Assembly: GCF_002443255.2 (NCBI RefSeq)
Contig: NW_019211454.1
Span: forward strand, 3,865,960 to 3,929,959
DNA length: 64,000 nt
Origin: Varroa destructor
Taxonomy: Eukaryota > Arthropoda > Arachnida > Mesostigmata > Varroidae
Direction of reading: 5' to 3'
The notes beneath the pieces are model-generated. The model saw nothing but the letters and a program-made list of their open reading frames with translations, made no database searches and was not told the DNA's origin. A program made the translations under genes and the position numbers. The first letter of the stretch is position 1, and every line of letters begins with the position of its first letter. Shown here piece after piece: positions 26,001 to 37,413 of this stretch.

Positions 26001-26703
26001 ACGCATCTCCTATAAAGTAACAGCTGTCTAAGTGCATACGTTTTGTTACGCTCAACAGAGAATGCCCGTTGAACTAGCAAAGGGCTATTTTCTTCAATGG
26101 AAAATGTGCAATAAGCCCAAGTTTCATTTATACCTAACAATTTTTATTTAAATACCCAGCAATGTATCTAAATAATAGAAGGATGTTTCGTTCAAAAAAG
26201 ACAAATGTTTCGTATATCGACTTAAATAACAAAAAAAAAATGTACTTTCTCGTTTATTTGTCATCTTATAGTCCTTCGCCGCTTAGCTCTCTTCTCTTCT
26301 AATCGTCCTTGTCTGAATTTCGTCGTCTCTGGTTTTTCCTTCAGTATCATGTCTCTTAATTATTATAGCATCACTTTTCATCTTTTCTTTTCCTATCTTT
26401 ATATCTATTTGTGTAAGGTTTGGGTGAAAATATTTCTGTACATTTTATTTACATTCGAGATACTCAAAATGCACCGCCGCAAAATAGTGACTTCTACTAC
26501 TAGGGAATAATAACTAACTATACTAGTAATGATCATCATCGGCATCATATTTATAATATGGATACATAAAAAATAAGACTTTTAGAGAGGTCAGCACATT
26601 TCGCACAATGATGTCATTAGGGAAGAGAAAAATTTGAATTTATTTAATCAGTATATCATCCCTCAAACACTTGTGCTACGTATGTAACCCATTATTAATT
26701 CAT

Positions 26704-26746
<43 letters not shown>

Positions 26747-28754
26747 GTCTGTACATCTTCAAAAGTTCAACGCTGATAGACGTTGAGCGTTCATACAGAG
26801 AAGTTTTTTTTTAAGTCATCCTAGAGGTATGCCTCTATGTGAACTAATATACGCGTCCATTTGCTGATGTGTGTAGTTTTTATGATTATATATGTAAATG
26901 AAGTTGATATCATCTGTTGTAATCGTTACTGCATTTAGCCGTTTCTTCCCAGATCTGATGAATGATTTCTACCATAGTCAAAAGTTACACCCACAAAGTT
27001 ACTACACGTTCCGAGATGGTGTCAGCACTTCACATTCTTCGACAGGATTCTGTAGTTTCATCGCCTTAAGGCCAATACGTAATTTAAGTAAGAAACAGAA
27101 ATACTCGCAATCAATCTATTATATATTTATCATACTTCATAATACTCTTGTGAGGCCGTTACAATATTCAGAAATAAAGTTGATTTCCATCGAATCCATG
27201 TGAGTAGCTTAGGCAACATCTAATGTAGGTGGGTGAAAATTCATCTTACGCTACGTTTCAGTGTTTTGTGTGATCTAAACTGGAAGCGCTAGGCCAAAGG
27301 TCAAATAAGCATTTGACGTTTGGCCGAGGCCAATATTGTCGAGCAAGGGTAGCAAAATAACGGTAACCTAGTTGTGACCCAGGAGCACACAGCTCATTAT
27401 TGAACCTAACAAGGCTGCCATTTTTGTTTCATGCGATGCCAAAAAACGAATGCCAGACTTGCTGTAACCATCTTCATGGTGACTAGCTCAGTTTAGCTGA
27501 TTGGCCCACAACCGGCTATGATCGAATCTTGATATAATTATGAAAATAAACCATTAGTTAACCTTTTTGGCTAATGCACAAAAAAGAAAAACGCCATACC
27601 TACGATTGAGCGGCGCTGGCCTCGAGCTAATACACAACGCAATTTACGTTACAACAGGATAGCCAAACTTCATCAGTTACCCATGCCAATGTTCACTCGA
27701 GCTCAGTATTCACAAATACAAAAAAGTACTACCCACCTTAAGGCCTTACTAATTGCTCTCTTATACGCACACACAAAACCAGCCTCAATCTGTGCCGCCC
27801 AAAGTAAAAATATCGATTCTCTTTTGATTAATTAATTATTAGTACAGATTACCATACATTCGATAGTGATACTTCCAAGTATGCCGGACTGTGTCTATTA
27901 TTCAAAGTATTATACAGCGGTCCCGACTTAGGAACCTGTTCCCAAATCTAAACATATTTTTTACTTTAAATACACGTGTTATTGTTTTTCACAAATCCTT
28001 ATTTGTTATTATAGTATGATGAGGTTTTCGCGGTTGCGGGTGGTATTCTTTTATAGTGTTTCGCCGCACACTTCTGAGCAAACTGGAAAGCTTGGCGTAT
28101 CCTTATTATTTTCGCTAATATTAATGAGAGTAATAATTATAATTATGCCCGCTTGAATTAACGAGGCATAGGGAAGCTCGATCAATACGCGATCACTTAG
28201 GGTAGTCTCTGAATTCGATGGGTGAATGCATCGTTGTCGTCAAAGATGGAAGCAATAGATCGAAAGCATTTAGCAGCAGCAGCAACAACATTCTCTTTTT
28301 TTTTTTTGTCAGCCCAGAAGAAGTTTCAGGTGTAGAGTGTCATCAAAGACTAATGAACCGCCAGACCGTTTCGGCAGGGAAGACGGTGTAACTCGCCTCC
28401 CTTCTACCATCTTTTGGCCCAAACTTATCTCATACACATATAAGTTTATATATATATATATATCATCTAACTCTTCTATCTGGGATGCAAAATATTACTA
28501 AATTTTCGATGAGACTTCAGTTTCGTAATCTCCTGGCTGCCATCTGCTGCATCTGGTGACATGGTCTTGGTTCGGTCGAGCAAAGACAGTATTTACTCGT
28601 TAGTTCTTTCTCTACTGTTCATACCAGTCGCAGCCGATGGCGCATAGTTGACCGCGTTAACCAACTGGAGAAAAATCGTCGTTCGTTCATCAACGTCACA
28701 ACGACGGGCACCTCTGAGTTACCGCTACCGCTACTATATTTACTGCATGATCTG
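26001..28754. other. lilli 3' flank, includes its 3' UTR
   Basis: The first few hundred bases below 28755 must be lilli 3' UTR on the minus strand. I found no AATAAA on that strand in 27.9-28.75 kb; an AGTAAA variant lies at about 28596. The poly(A) site is undetermined. Sequence below about 28 kb is AT-rich with no gene recognised. Confidence 0.5.
26706..26746. repeat. (AT)n microsatellite with one interruption
   Basis: TA repeat broken by a single TGTA. Shorter AT runs occur at about 17794, 28448, 35468 and 48670. Confidence 0.95.
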
Positions 28755-30655
28755 CTAGCTGACATTGGCAAGCTCCTCTATCCGAAATATTGTTTCCCGG
28801 GCGAACTTTACAAATTCACTTGCCGGCGCAAACATGTCTATGTGCCCATTGGAACATGACGCGCTAGCTGCTGCATCGAAGAACTCTGCAAGTCCAAATT
28901 ATAATAACAAAAAGACGCACTTAATTTTCCCCAAAATAGTCAAAATGAAAAGGCGCCACAAACTGATATACCTTAAACTATTATCGAACTAAATTACGAA
29001 CGACATTAGATCGACTACCTTTATTGTTTGTTTCGATCATATAATTGCACGATTGATGCCAGAGGTCGTACGCGCGTTCTAGATGAATCAGCCTGTTGAC
29101 CGTTTTCTGCACCTGAAAAGTAGAAGTACAGAATTGAAGAAAAAGTATTTATGACACAGATGCCTACTTGGCGTATCATGAGATTATTTTGACGATTTCT
29201 CTTCAGCTCGTAGTCCGTGAATGTTAGAACGTTTTGCAGTAATCGTGACCGTTTCTACGGACTCTTCCCTAACCCGAGCCAGTATTTCTGCTGCAAAATA
29301 AACGGTATTACCACCTATTCGATCTACATGCGCTATGCACGGATTCTTTTTTTGAATGAATGACGCTAACGCGGTCGATACATTTTCCACTTACGCTTTC
29401 AACGAGGGGGGCAGGTAACGTATACGTTCTTCCTGTCTGCTGTGAGCCCCCTCCGTGTGCACTTTGCGATGACCCCGGGGCACCATTATCTCTCGTATTG
29501 CCTCCTGCTAGCAACACTCCTGAAGAGGCACTCGAATGCGAACCTGCAGGGGATGCCGTCGCTCCGTTGGACAAGCCTGAACTCTCGCTATTGCTGGCTA
29601 ACTTGGCCAGATTCAGAGACTGAAACTCACGAAGTACTGCGGCCGACCGATCCCTACAGAACGCCGTAGGCGCATAGCAGAATTGATGGATTTCGAATTT
29701 TTAGCAAATATTTTACAAAGCAAAAAAAAACAACAACCTGTTATTCTGCTTTTTAGCTATTTAATTTGTAAACCAGCTTATAAAACAAGTTAGAGTTACG
29801 GGTTACTGCGATTCTTATGCATGTACAAATGGTCGAAATCGTCTATAAACAATAGGATCATAATGTGAGGTTAGGTTTCTTTTCTCCCTAGATTGTGATT
29901 CGTAAACATCACAATATTTAACTGTGAGATAATTTCTGCAATAAGAAGAAAATTAAAATAGCATTACTTCTCTTACCTGAAGTCCCTGTCGCGGCCCATA
30001 ATGACAAAGATGCGATGGCTAAGTACGGCTTGCACACGTAATGACAACACGATCAACCGACTCTCTTGTGATCCCGTCCCGCCGGAGGGTAAGGCGGCTT
30101 TATAAAGGCGAGTGCTCACATGCCGAACTAAAGCGTGCGTGTCTAAATACATCTTTTGCGCTTGCCGCGAACCATCGGATCGGTTGGGCATCACCTCAAT
30201 TAAGTTGCCTGCCATCATGATATCAGCAACAAGAACTGTATTACTAACCTGCGCTTGTGTCATTGTGCCGGACAAATGAACACTAGACCTTTCGTACCAG
30301 CGTAACCCAGAATAGAAACAAGTATCAGGTAACTAAGTAAATACCGGAAAACAGCGGTTTTACAAAACGAAATATGTTGTTCGTTCAAAGGTAGAATTCT
30401 TGATACGATCGGAATTGGCACATTACTGATCTACGATAAACTTTATCGATAATTGCCCACGCACGTGAGAATCAAGTAACTTGAAACTCTAAGGAACGTT
30501 AAATGTTTCACTACTTATAGGTACTTACCGCTTAGCATAAAGCAAAGTGCTGACTCGAGGTATTTTTTTACCTGCCCGCTCGGGGTACGTTCCTTGTCTC
30601 CAGCGTGCTTCAGTTTTTTAGCCTCGGCAATAAACCAGTCGGGGGCAGTAATCTT
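28755..30655 (-). other. lilli: C-terminal homology domain (CHD) of lilli, exons 7(end)-11
   Basis: About residues 1350-1629. It begins APDWFIAEAKKLKHAGDKE and KKYLESALCFMLSG, continues in exon 30208-29977 (NLIEVMPN, QKMYLDTHALVRHV, SRLIVLSLRVQAVLSHRIF), then exon 29653-29395 (DRSAAVLREFQSLNLAKLAS plus a Ser/Gly linker), exon 29112-29019 (RLIHLERAYDLWHQSCNYM), and ends in exon 28885-28755 (EFFDAAAS, FVKFARETIFRIEELANVS, stop TAG). In AFF proteins this helical domain mediates homo- and heterodimerisation. Intron phases across it are 1, 2, 0, 1. Confidence 0.88.
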
Positions 30656-32897
30656 TGATTCATTTTCCATTCTTTCAGCAGCATCCGAAAGCATCTTATT
30701 CTTCATCCATCTATCTTTAGGCTGCTCCTTCGATGAAGCTGCTGCTGCTACTGATGTGGATGACGCCGATGACCCACCAGCATCCAATTTTCGCGAGCTT
30801 TCATCATTACCTTTCCGTTTGATATCGTCTTTTCCTTTAACAGTAGCTTCTGTAGCAGAAGTCGAGTCCTTCTTCTCTTCTTTAGTCTTCACAGGAGACG
30901 GGTCCGATCCCGTTTTACTACTGCTCGTTGTACCTTCTTTTGTAGGACCGCTGCTAGTGTTGTCCTTTTCTTTTTTCACAACGGCTGGAGTGTCGTCAGA
31001 TTTGATCTTACTGCTGCCCTTCTCGTCCTTAGCAGCGGTGTCTTTACGAACTTCCTCTTTCATTTCAGCCTTTGAACGTTCTCGATCTTTTCGTTTCTCC
31101 TCGCGGGCTACGTCGCGCTTTTCTGACCGATCACGGTCACGTTCACCTTTCTCCTTCGCTGTATGACTACTTCCATTATTAGAATCGGACTTCTCAACAG
31201 CTTTTTCAGCTTTCTCTGTTCGACTACTGCTTCCATTACTATCAGCTGCAGCAGATTTATTGGTTGCTTTTTCCGTTTTTTCCTTAGCTTTGTCCTTATC
31301 TTTATCCTTCTTGTCCTTCTTCTTTTTCTCCTCGTCTTTTCGCCGCGATCCGCGTTCATCAACATCAGAGCCATGAGGTCGTCGACGGTTTTTACTATTA
31401 CTGCTGCTACTACTGCTGGCCATATTATTACTACTACAGTTATTATTACTATTATTTGTATTAATATTGTTATTTGCATTTACGTTGCTACTACAACAAC
31501 TGGATGTGCTATCGATGCTCATAGGTGAGTCTGCCCTTGAGCGGTCGTCCCGCTCCTTGCCCCGCGACTGTTGCTGCGGAGTCGCTTGAGTTCCCGTCGT
31601 TAAACTGCCAGAATACTTTGCTGAGCCACCCCTACCACCATTGTTGCTGCTGTCATTATGGTTATCTCTGCTGCGGCTTGTATTTGTTTGACTGCTCTGA
31701 CCACCTGCAGCAACAGTCGTAGCGGCTTTCCCGCTAGTGTCAAGACGCGAATCAGCCTCTCGATCGTCCTTTGGTCCGCTTCCCACTGGAATAGCAACAG
31801 TCGCTGTCACCGGTGTCCCAATCGTGTCACTGTTCGCACTGCCAACTCGTCCTCCACTGCCGCTGCTGCTAATGTTGCTGCAGCTGCTATCACATTTAGC
31901 GTTTGGCTGTACCTGTTGTTGGGCCTGTGTTTGGCTTCCAGGACGCCGCTTGAGTCGGCAAAACGGAATCTTGACCACAAGCCCAATGTCCTCTTCATCT
32001 ACGCCGTCCCGTGAAATCGCGTCCCTCTTACGCCGGCCGCCGCTCCCACGCGCCGTGTCCGCTGTAGTTGCTGCGGCAGCTTCAACCAGTCGTTCCCGCC
32101 GACGGTCTGCGACGTCGGTTGTACTGCTATTGCTATCTGTATTGTGGTGTATTAAAGGGGACACTACCCGACGCGCTATTTGATTGTCGCGCCTATTACT
32201 CATACTGCTCGTTCCACCGTTATTTTTTACTAGTGGACTGCTGTTACTACTATGGTCGGGTTCGGGCGTTACCGAACTACGAGCTGAATGGCTGCCGAGT
32301 TGCTGAACGACGCCGCGCACTGGGGCTGTAGAGGTCAATGCAGTGTGTTGCTGTGATGATGCAATTCCGGATTGTTTCTGATCAGAACCAGGAGCGCTTC
32401 TCCGTTTTTCGGCCGATGAGGGCGGCTCGAGGGAAGATTCTTTGCTGCGGGCATCCGACCCACTGGGTTGGCGCTTGCGCTTGCGGTGTTCGCGCTCTGG
32501 AGCTGGTATTGTCCTGTTTTGCGTTTGAAGTTTTCCACTTTTCCGTGGTGTCCCCTCAAGAGGGGTGGGACTCCGATGCGGTGAGCTCTTTGCAGATGAT
32601 TTCACACTGGACACCGATGAAGCCGAGTTTGGCGCCGCGGACATGAACGATGCGATGCTCCAAGATGGATTTTGAATCCCGTCCTTTACTTCAGTTCCAC
32701 CACCTTCTGGATCTGGCGGGGCATCATCTGAAACATTAGAGTTCGGTGACTCAATCGTCTGGACTGCCAACGTGTCACCGCCGGCAGGGTTAGACGGCGC
32801 ATGTGAAACTGGCAGAGACTCCGTAGACAACTGCATACCAGCAGCGCCACCACTAGCCATTGCACCGGACTGCGCGCTAGGTAGCTGCGCAGTCGCG

Positions 32898-32928
<31 letters not shown>

Positions 32929-35900
32929 GAGGAAATATGCCACATTGAGGGGGTGCCCCAACCGCTGGATCCCCAAACGGCACAATCTTCTCTGGAAATT
33001 TGTCTGTTGTGGCAAATTGTGTGTCTGAAATACGAGCACCAAGAATAATCATCGAAAAGCATTTAAACAAAAACGTTGAAAAAATATAATACATCTCTTA
33101 TTTATGCGCGTTAGGGTATCATTGTTCATGGTCATTAGCCCCCGACACGAAGTCTCAGACATGACCGGGTAAGTTACACGTTTAAAGGAACAATTTCAGT
33201 AAGCTATATCATGGCCTCATCAAGCCTACGGGTTCAATTCGAGAGCCCTAGCCAAACTTCCTTAGCTGATCTCTCTCTAATAAATTTCTACGGCAAAACA
33301 ACTTCGGGGTTAAAATTAGCCCTTGAAAGCTTAGCATTAACTAGTTAGCTTATAATACCCTAGATTATCTTCGCCTCTGCCGGTAAGAGAAGACCGTGTT
33401 CAATTCAAAATTGAAGCAAATATTTTTTTACACTTTAGAATCAAATGTGCTTTAATTAAACTAATTTATAAACTAAATATACGCCATCGCGACTAATGAT
33501 ATTCTGCGATTTTTTTGGTAACACCATCACTACAGAATTTCTCTGGTTTCTGGACGGAGAACTATGACAAATGATCCCTGCATCTTCCAAATGGAACTCA
33601 GTGAGTAACATTGAGGGACTTCTGCAGAGAACGACGCAAGCTGATCCGGACACTACGGCGGATAAATTAGAGTTTCACACCTAAGTTCTCTGAGTTTTTG
33701 CCGCATAGCCCAAATTATACGTCGTCTGTCATTGTCATGACAAAAGTCGACACTCTGTGATCGCTAGTTGTTGATTTGTTTCAATGGCTCGTCGTGATCT
33801 TGGCATTTGTTGACAGCAAAGATGCGAACCAATAATTTTGTCAGGCGTGAGCGGATCATAATGCACGATTCTTTTCCAGTCCCAGCAAATCTTCTTTGGC
33901 GTCAGTTTGGGTTTTGCCAGTGTGGGGCATATTTTTTTTCGATTTGCACTTTACTGTCGTGTGTGATCCATTTTTTATCTGGCCTGATTTCGTTGCGTCT
34001 CAGTTAATTCATCTGCACCAAATCATGTGGCATTCAAAACGTCAGGCTTTTTTGTAGCGAATATTCCATACATATTTTGGCGGTGGATATTTAGCTCGGT
34101 GGCAATAACACGGCTATTGACGTGTCGGTGTTGCTCATCTTCCGCCGTAATTGGTAACAGCTTTTTTCCGTAATCGTTCCGTATAAGGTCCTTTTTTCGT
34201 ATAAAGAGTATTTTCTACGTTAAATGAATAAGACAGAACGATCTTTGAGCCGAATAGTTTAATAATGCAGTTTGATCATAAACCACAAACAACAAATATT
34301 TTGTGGGCCTGGACAGTATATATATCCTTATTGTAACATATGGTGAACTTTTGGCAAAATGTTACTCAGGTAGGCGCTGCTCTAGGTCAGAATGAAGGCA
34401 TTCATCAGATTGTTTAAGTCATGCCAAATCAGACTTCCAGTGACACCCGCGCCGACCCATCGGGACCCATTGTTTAAGATATGTGATTTTAAAGCAGGCA
34501 AAAAACGATCAATACTTGTCTGACAATCTTACGTAGTGAAAGAAACTTACCAAAACTCGTCATTCGCATTGATTTGTTCTGCTCGACGTCTGAATCTTGG
34601 CTCTCCTCCTGCGAGATGCTCTCGCGATCATCATCATCATCATCCGAATCGGAGGATGAACCGGGCGAGGAAAGATTGGCGACTCCTGTAACAGCCCCAG
34701 AGTGTGTCCCTCCGTCTACTTCGGATATCGCCGGTGCAGCATTAGTTCTGTTGTATCACGAATAAATCGGACATTTAGTAACGGAAACTTACGTAGGCCC
34801 GCTGGCTACTATCGACACTACAATGTAATGGCGTATGAACGGGAAACTTGCATAATTACACTGCGAGTTATATGTTTTCCAATTTACAGGCAAGATATAG
34901 AAATTTAGAACGCTTCATTTAGATACCACTGCACATCTAATCGAGACCTGGACACGATTCAGAGAAGCCATTTTCCAAATGTTAATTGTGATTAGCCATG
35001 CACTTCTTATAAGATCAATTACCTTGTTGCCGTTGAGCTATGTACAGATGATGCAACAAGATTTTGCGGCTGTTGTTGCGACATCGATAGCGAACCAGTA
35101 GATCCAGAAAGAAGAGAATTTTGGGCGTGCCCGTTCGCCGGCTCAGGACTTCGTACCGGACTGTGGGCGTCAGGGGGTGCTTCGACACCTGCGAGTGGAC
35201 CGCACCTTCCGCCTCCCAGGCCTAAGAGGGGCGCAATTTCACCCGCAGCTGCCATTTCCGCCAACTGTGGACTGGACAACCTGCGATGCGGCCACAGGAC
35301 ACGAACGTGTAAATAAACAACTCTATCAAACGGTAATGCTTAATAAACCCACGATAAATCGATAGGTGCCACCCAGTGCAATATGTATTTCAAAACGGAT
35401 ATTCTTGCACTTTGTTCTTTCGCAACTGACCTTCAAATAGCGATTAATCAAATTTACCATAGTTTATATTATATATATATATATATAAAATAAGCTAATA
35501 CATTCAAAATTACGCCACGGAAGGGGTTTTGCGTTAACTAAAAAAACACGTTGTTCTGAGAATGACTTACGTGGTGAATCTGAGTGGTCCGCCAGACGGC
35601 AGCGCCGACGATTGAACAGCATTGTTATATGAGGTCAAAGAGGCTGAAGGTTCCGCTGGCCGACTGACGTCTCGGCCATCTGTTCGATGCAATTGGTTTT
35701 CCGTTCGTTCAGCGTCTCGATCCCATCCCGGGTCTTGGCTTCGATCACGGTCATCGGTGTTGCTATCGTCAATTTCACGCAACAACGGTGGAATCTTCAT
35801 TTCACGAAGAACCTCTTCCAAACGAACCGCAAGCTCTTCTTAAGACGAAAACAGAATTAAAAAAAATCGCCCGTTTAGAATAGCAAACAAACGTCGAAGG

Positions 35901-37413
35901 TATTTTGCATAGAGTTTTAGATAGTGTAAAAAATCGGATTCCAAGAAAGCGGCCTTTCTATGGGACTCTATCAAGATAAAGTGCACGTAATTTCTTCTTG
36001 TTGTTTTACCTGAAGTGATACTAAATGACGCTTCATCGTAAATTTCACTTACTTCCTGTTGGCGCAGGTATCGTCGTTCCTGATGAAGACAAATTATTTA
36101 CAGATACTGTGCTCAGCATGGCACTGTCTGGGGGCGTTGAATAGCGGTTATTACTACCACCATTCTTTGGTACGCTAAGACCCCCTGACCCTGGTCGACT
36201 CCTTAGTACCAAGCCGCCTTGATGTTGAGTCTGCTGATCGGTTACTGAGGAATTAAGGCTCGCCGATCCTCTCAAGGCTCCACCGCTTTGCTCTGACTGG
36301 TGACTTTTGCGTGCTGCCACAGACACAAAAGACGGCTTAGGGTTTGCCGAAGAAAGTGAAGGACCCGTTCCCTGGTTCGCCGACGCGGCCCCCGTGGCGG
36401 CGGCCTTTGATGCCAGCGCCGTCTGTCGACCAGGAGACGCCACTCCATTCGATTGTCGAGCTGAAGACCGCGAATCTGATGACGGCACATTGGCCTACCA
36501 CATAACAAAATAAAAATCGTTACTAATGCAATTGGACGACGAGACAGAAATACGTATAACGTGTAGGCTTCCGCATATACGTATATACATATATATGTAT
36601 CCTTGATATTGCTCAGCAATTAGAAACGCAGAGATCGCGAATTTTTAACTAACCTGCTGCGGTCGTCGAGTTTGTTGAGGTTGTTGTTCTTGTTGACTAG
36701 TTGCCAAGGTTGTCTGCTGTTGTTGTTGGAGTAACTGTGAATGTTGTTGATGTGGTTGTTGTTGCAGCGACTGATTATGTGAATGAGCTGTACTTGTCTG
36801 ATGAGAGGATCCGACAGCAACGGCCCCTTGTGATAATGTGTGCCCATGGACGGCATGAGAGGCTCCAGTGATAGGTGGAGGACCTGCGGCCATGGGCGAT
36901 CCCTGTATTGACTTGTAATCGCCCAGTACGTTCTTCAGTCGCCGCGAAGTTTCATCCTCCTCTTCTAACTGGAAAACATCAAGTCAGCAATAGATATATG
37001 CACATATGGTGTCATAATCATACACACGGTATCGATCGTATTGATAAATATCTTTTGGACTTTACTTAGGGACCATGACCCCAAAAATAATCCTTGTGCA
37101 AACGTTCGGCTTTCTAGGGTACGTATACAGAGGTTGACTTAAATTTTGGCTCACTGGGGAACTGCACCCAGACGTCATTTTAGCTAATCATGTTTTTCAA
37201 TGGGAAAAACCTTACCTTGACAGGCGCGCCAAAAAGCCCCTGGGGCGTCCCGGTCTGAACGCCCCCGCCACCTTGATGCGCATTTGGCACGCGTTGGGCG
37301 CGAAATATTGGCATGGACTGTCCTGCAGTTCCCACGGTCCCGATGACGCCTTGTGGTCCCTTTTGAGCGCGCTCACGGGCGGCCTCCCGTCGAAGCGCCT
37401 CCCTAGCCTCCAT
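28755..37413 (-). CDS. lilli: AF4/FMR2 family protein, lilliputian-like (11 coding exons, 1629 aa)
   Basis: Family knowledge: AFF proteins are the nuclear scaffold of the Super Elongation Complex, tethering P-TEFb and AF9/ENL to release paused RNA polymerase II; Drosophila has one member, Lilli. Seen here: coding exons (minus, in transcript order) 37413-37216, 36968-36654, 36494-36053, 35838-35571, 35280-35023, 34747-34551, 33024-30529, 30208-29977, 29653-29395, 29112-29019, 28885-28755. All junctions are GT/AG, phases match, and the total is 4890 nt ending in TAG. Order of parts: N-terminal P-TEFb-type segment (about 1-89), homology motif LEEVLREMKIPPLLREI (about 325-341), acidic serine tract (about 518-548), poly-Gln (592-601), AF9/ENL-type motif (908-922), long Ser/Lys/Asp/Glu-rich disordered part, CHD (about 1350-1629). 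The start is the first ATG after an AG acceptor one base upstream, so an untranslated or extending 5' exon lies further upstream. Minor exon-boundary errors are possible; the family call is very secure. Confidence 0.93.
31937..31981 (-). other. lilli: AF9/ENL-binding motif in lilli (LVVKIPFCRLKRRPG)
   Basis: Residues 908-922. Vertebrate AF4/AFF4 carry an L-x-V-K-I-x-L-x-x-L-x-R-x-P-type segment that folds onto the AHD domain of AF9/ENL. The spacing and the VKI, L, R and P positions match here, preceded by the acidic run DEEDIG. Recognised by eye; the binding function is inferred. Confidence 0.7.
32900..32929 (-). repeat. Poly-Gln tract (10 CAA codons) in lilli exon 7
   Basis: Ten consecutive CAA codons (minus strand) follow CGIFP at residues 592-601. 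Pure CAA coding makes it a potentially length-variable triplet microsatellite inside a coding exon. Confidence 0.9.
33485..34170 (-). mobile_element. Decayed mariner-type transposase inside lilli intron (between exons 6 and 7)
   Basis: Minus-strand translation, with frameshifts and stops, gives in order HVNSRVIATELNIHRQNMY (linker/second HTH), PKLTPKK, WDWKRIVHYDPLTPDKIIG, CCQQMPRSRRAIETNQQLA, then CHDN (33734 region; second catalytic Asp), AMRQKLRELRCETLIYPP, a YPPYSPDLAP-like remnant, and a C-terminal FSVQKPEKF-like stretch. This order and spacing are characteristic of mariner (Tc1/mariner superfamily, DD34D). No intact frame remains and terminal repeats were not identified. It lies in antisense-free orientation, the same strand as lilli. 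Confidence 0.8.
34585..34677 (-). other. lilli: Acidic Ser/Asp tract of lilli (pSER-like)
   Basis: In exon 34747-34551, about residues 518-548, the sequence runs SSPGSSSDSDDDDDDRESIS followed by QEESQDSD. This resembles the serine/aspartate-rich transactivation segment of AF4 proteins. The six Asp codons are GAT repeats. Confidence 0.6.
36654..37413 (-). other. lilli: lilli N-terminal exons 1-2: P-TEFb-binding-type region and Gln-rich tract
   Basis: Exon 37413-37216 (66 codons) starts with a basic/acidic helix (MEAREALRREAARERAQKG) and ends GLFGAPVK. Exon 36968-36654 (105 codons) continues EEEDETSRRLKNVLGDYK and then becomes a Gln/His/Ser-rich tract. Vertebrate AFF proteins have the same order: a charged N-terminal helix, a PLFAEPYKV-type strand and an SRIQSMLGNYDEMK-type helix. 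In AFF4 this stretch contacts Cyclin T1. Both exon ends are phase 0, with donors GTAAGG and GTTAGT. The functional role is inferred from the family alignment made by eye. Confidence 0.82.

Larger units (their letters stand above)
30529..33024 (-). other. lilli: lilli large exon 7: disordered scaffold with poly-Gln, AF9/ENL motif and start of CHD
   Basis: A 2496-nt exon (residues 560-1392) holding half of the protein. It begins DTQFATTDKFPEK after a TTTCAG acceptor and ends in CFMLSG at a GTAAGT donor, phase 1 at both ends. It contains the poly-Gln run, the motif NPSWSIASFM, basic clusters such as REHRKRKRQP and GGRRKRD, the LVVKI motif, then a Ser/Asn-rich run and a Lys/Asp/Glu tract (KKKKDKKDKDKDKAKEK) likely serving as a nuclear-targeting region. 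The last 42 residues start the CHD. Long overlapping reading frames on the plus strand within this exon are shadows of its triplet repeats. Confidence 0.9.

Noticed and set aside
29184..29390. Minus-strand ORF within the lilli 3' portion, first considered an exon
   Set aside because: It falls in the intron 29394-29113. The next exon, 29112-29019, gives the conserved AYDLWHQSCNYM and correct phase.
30594..32646. Many long plus-strand ORFs opposite the large lilli exon (up to 190 codons)
   Set aside because: They mirror the Ser/Asp/Lys triplet-rich lilli exon on the minus strand, which has splice sites and family homology. These are shadows.
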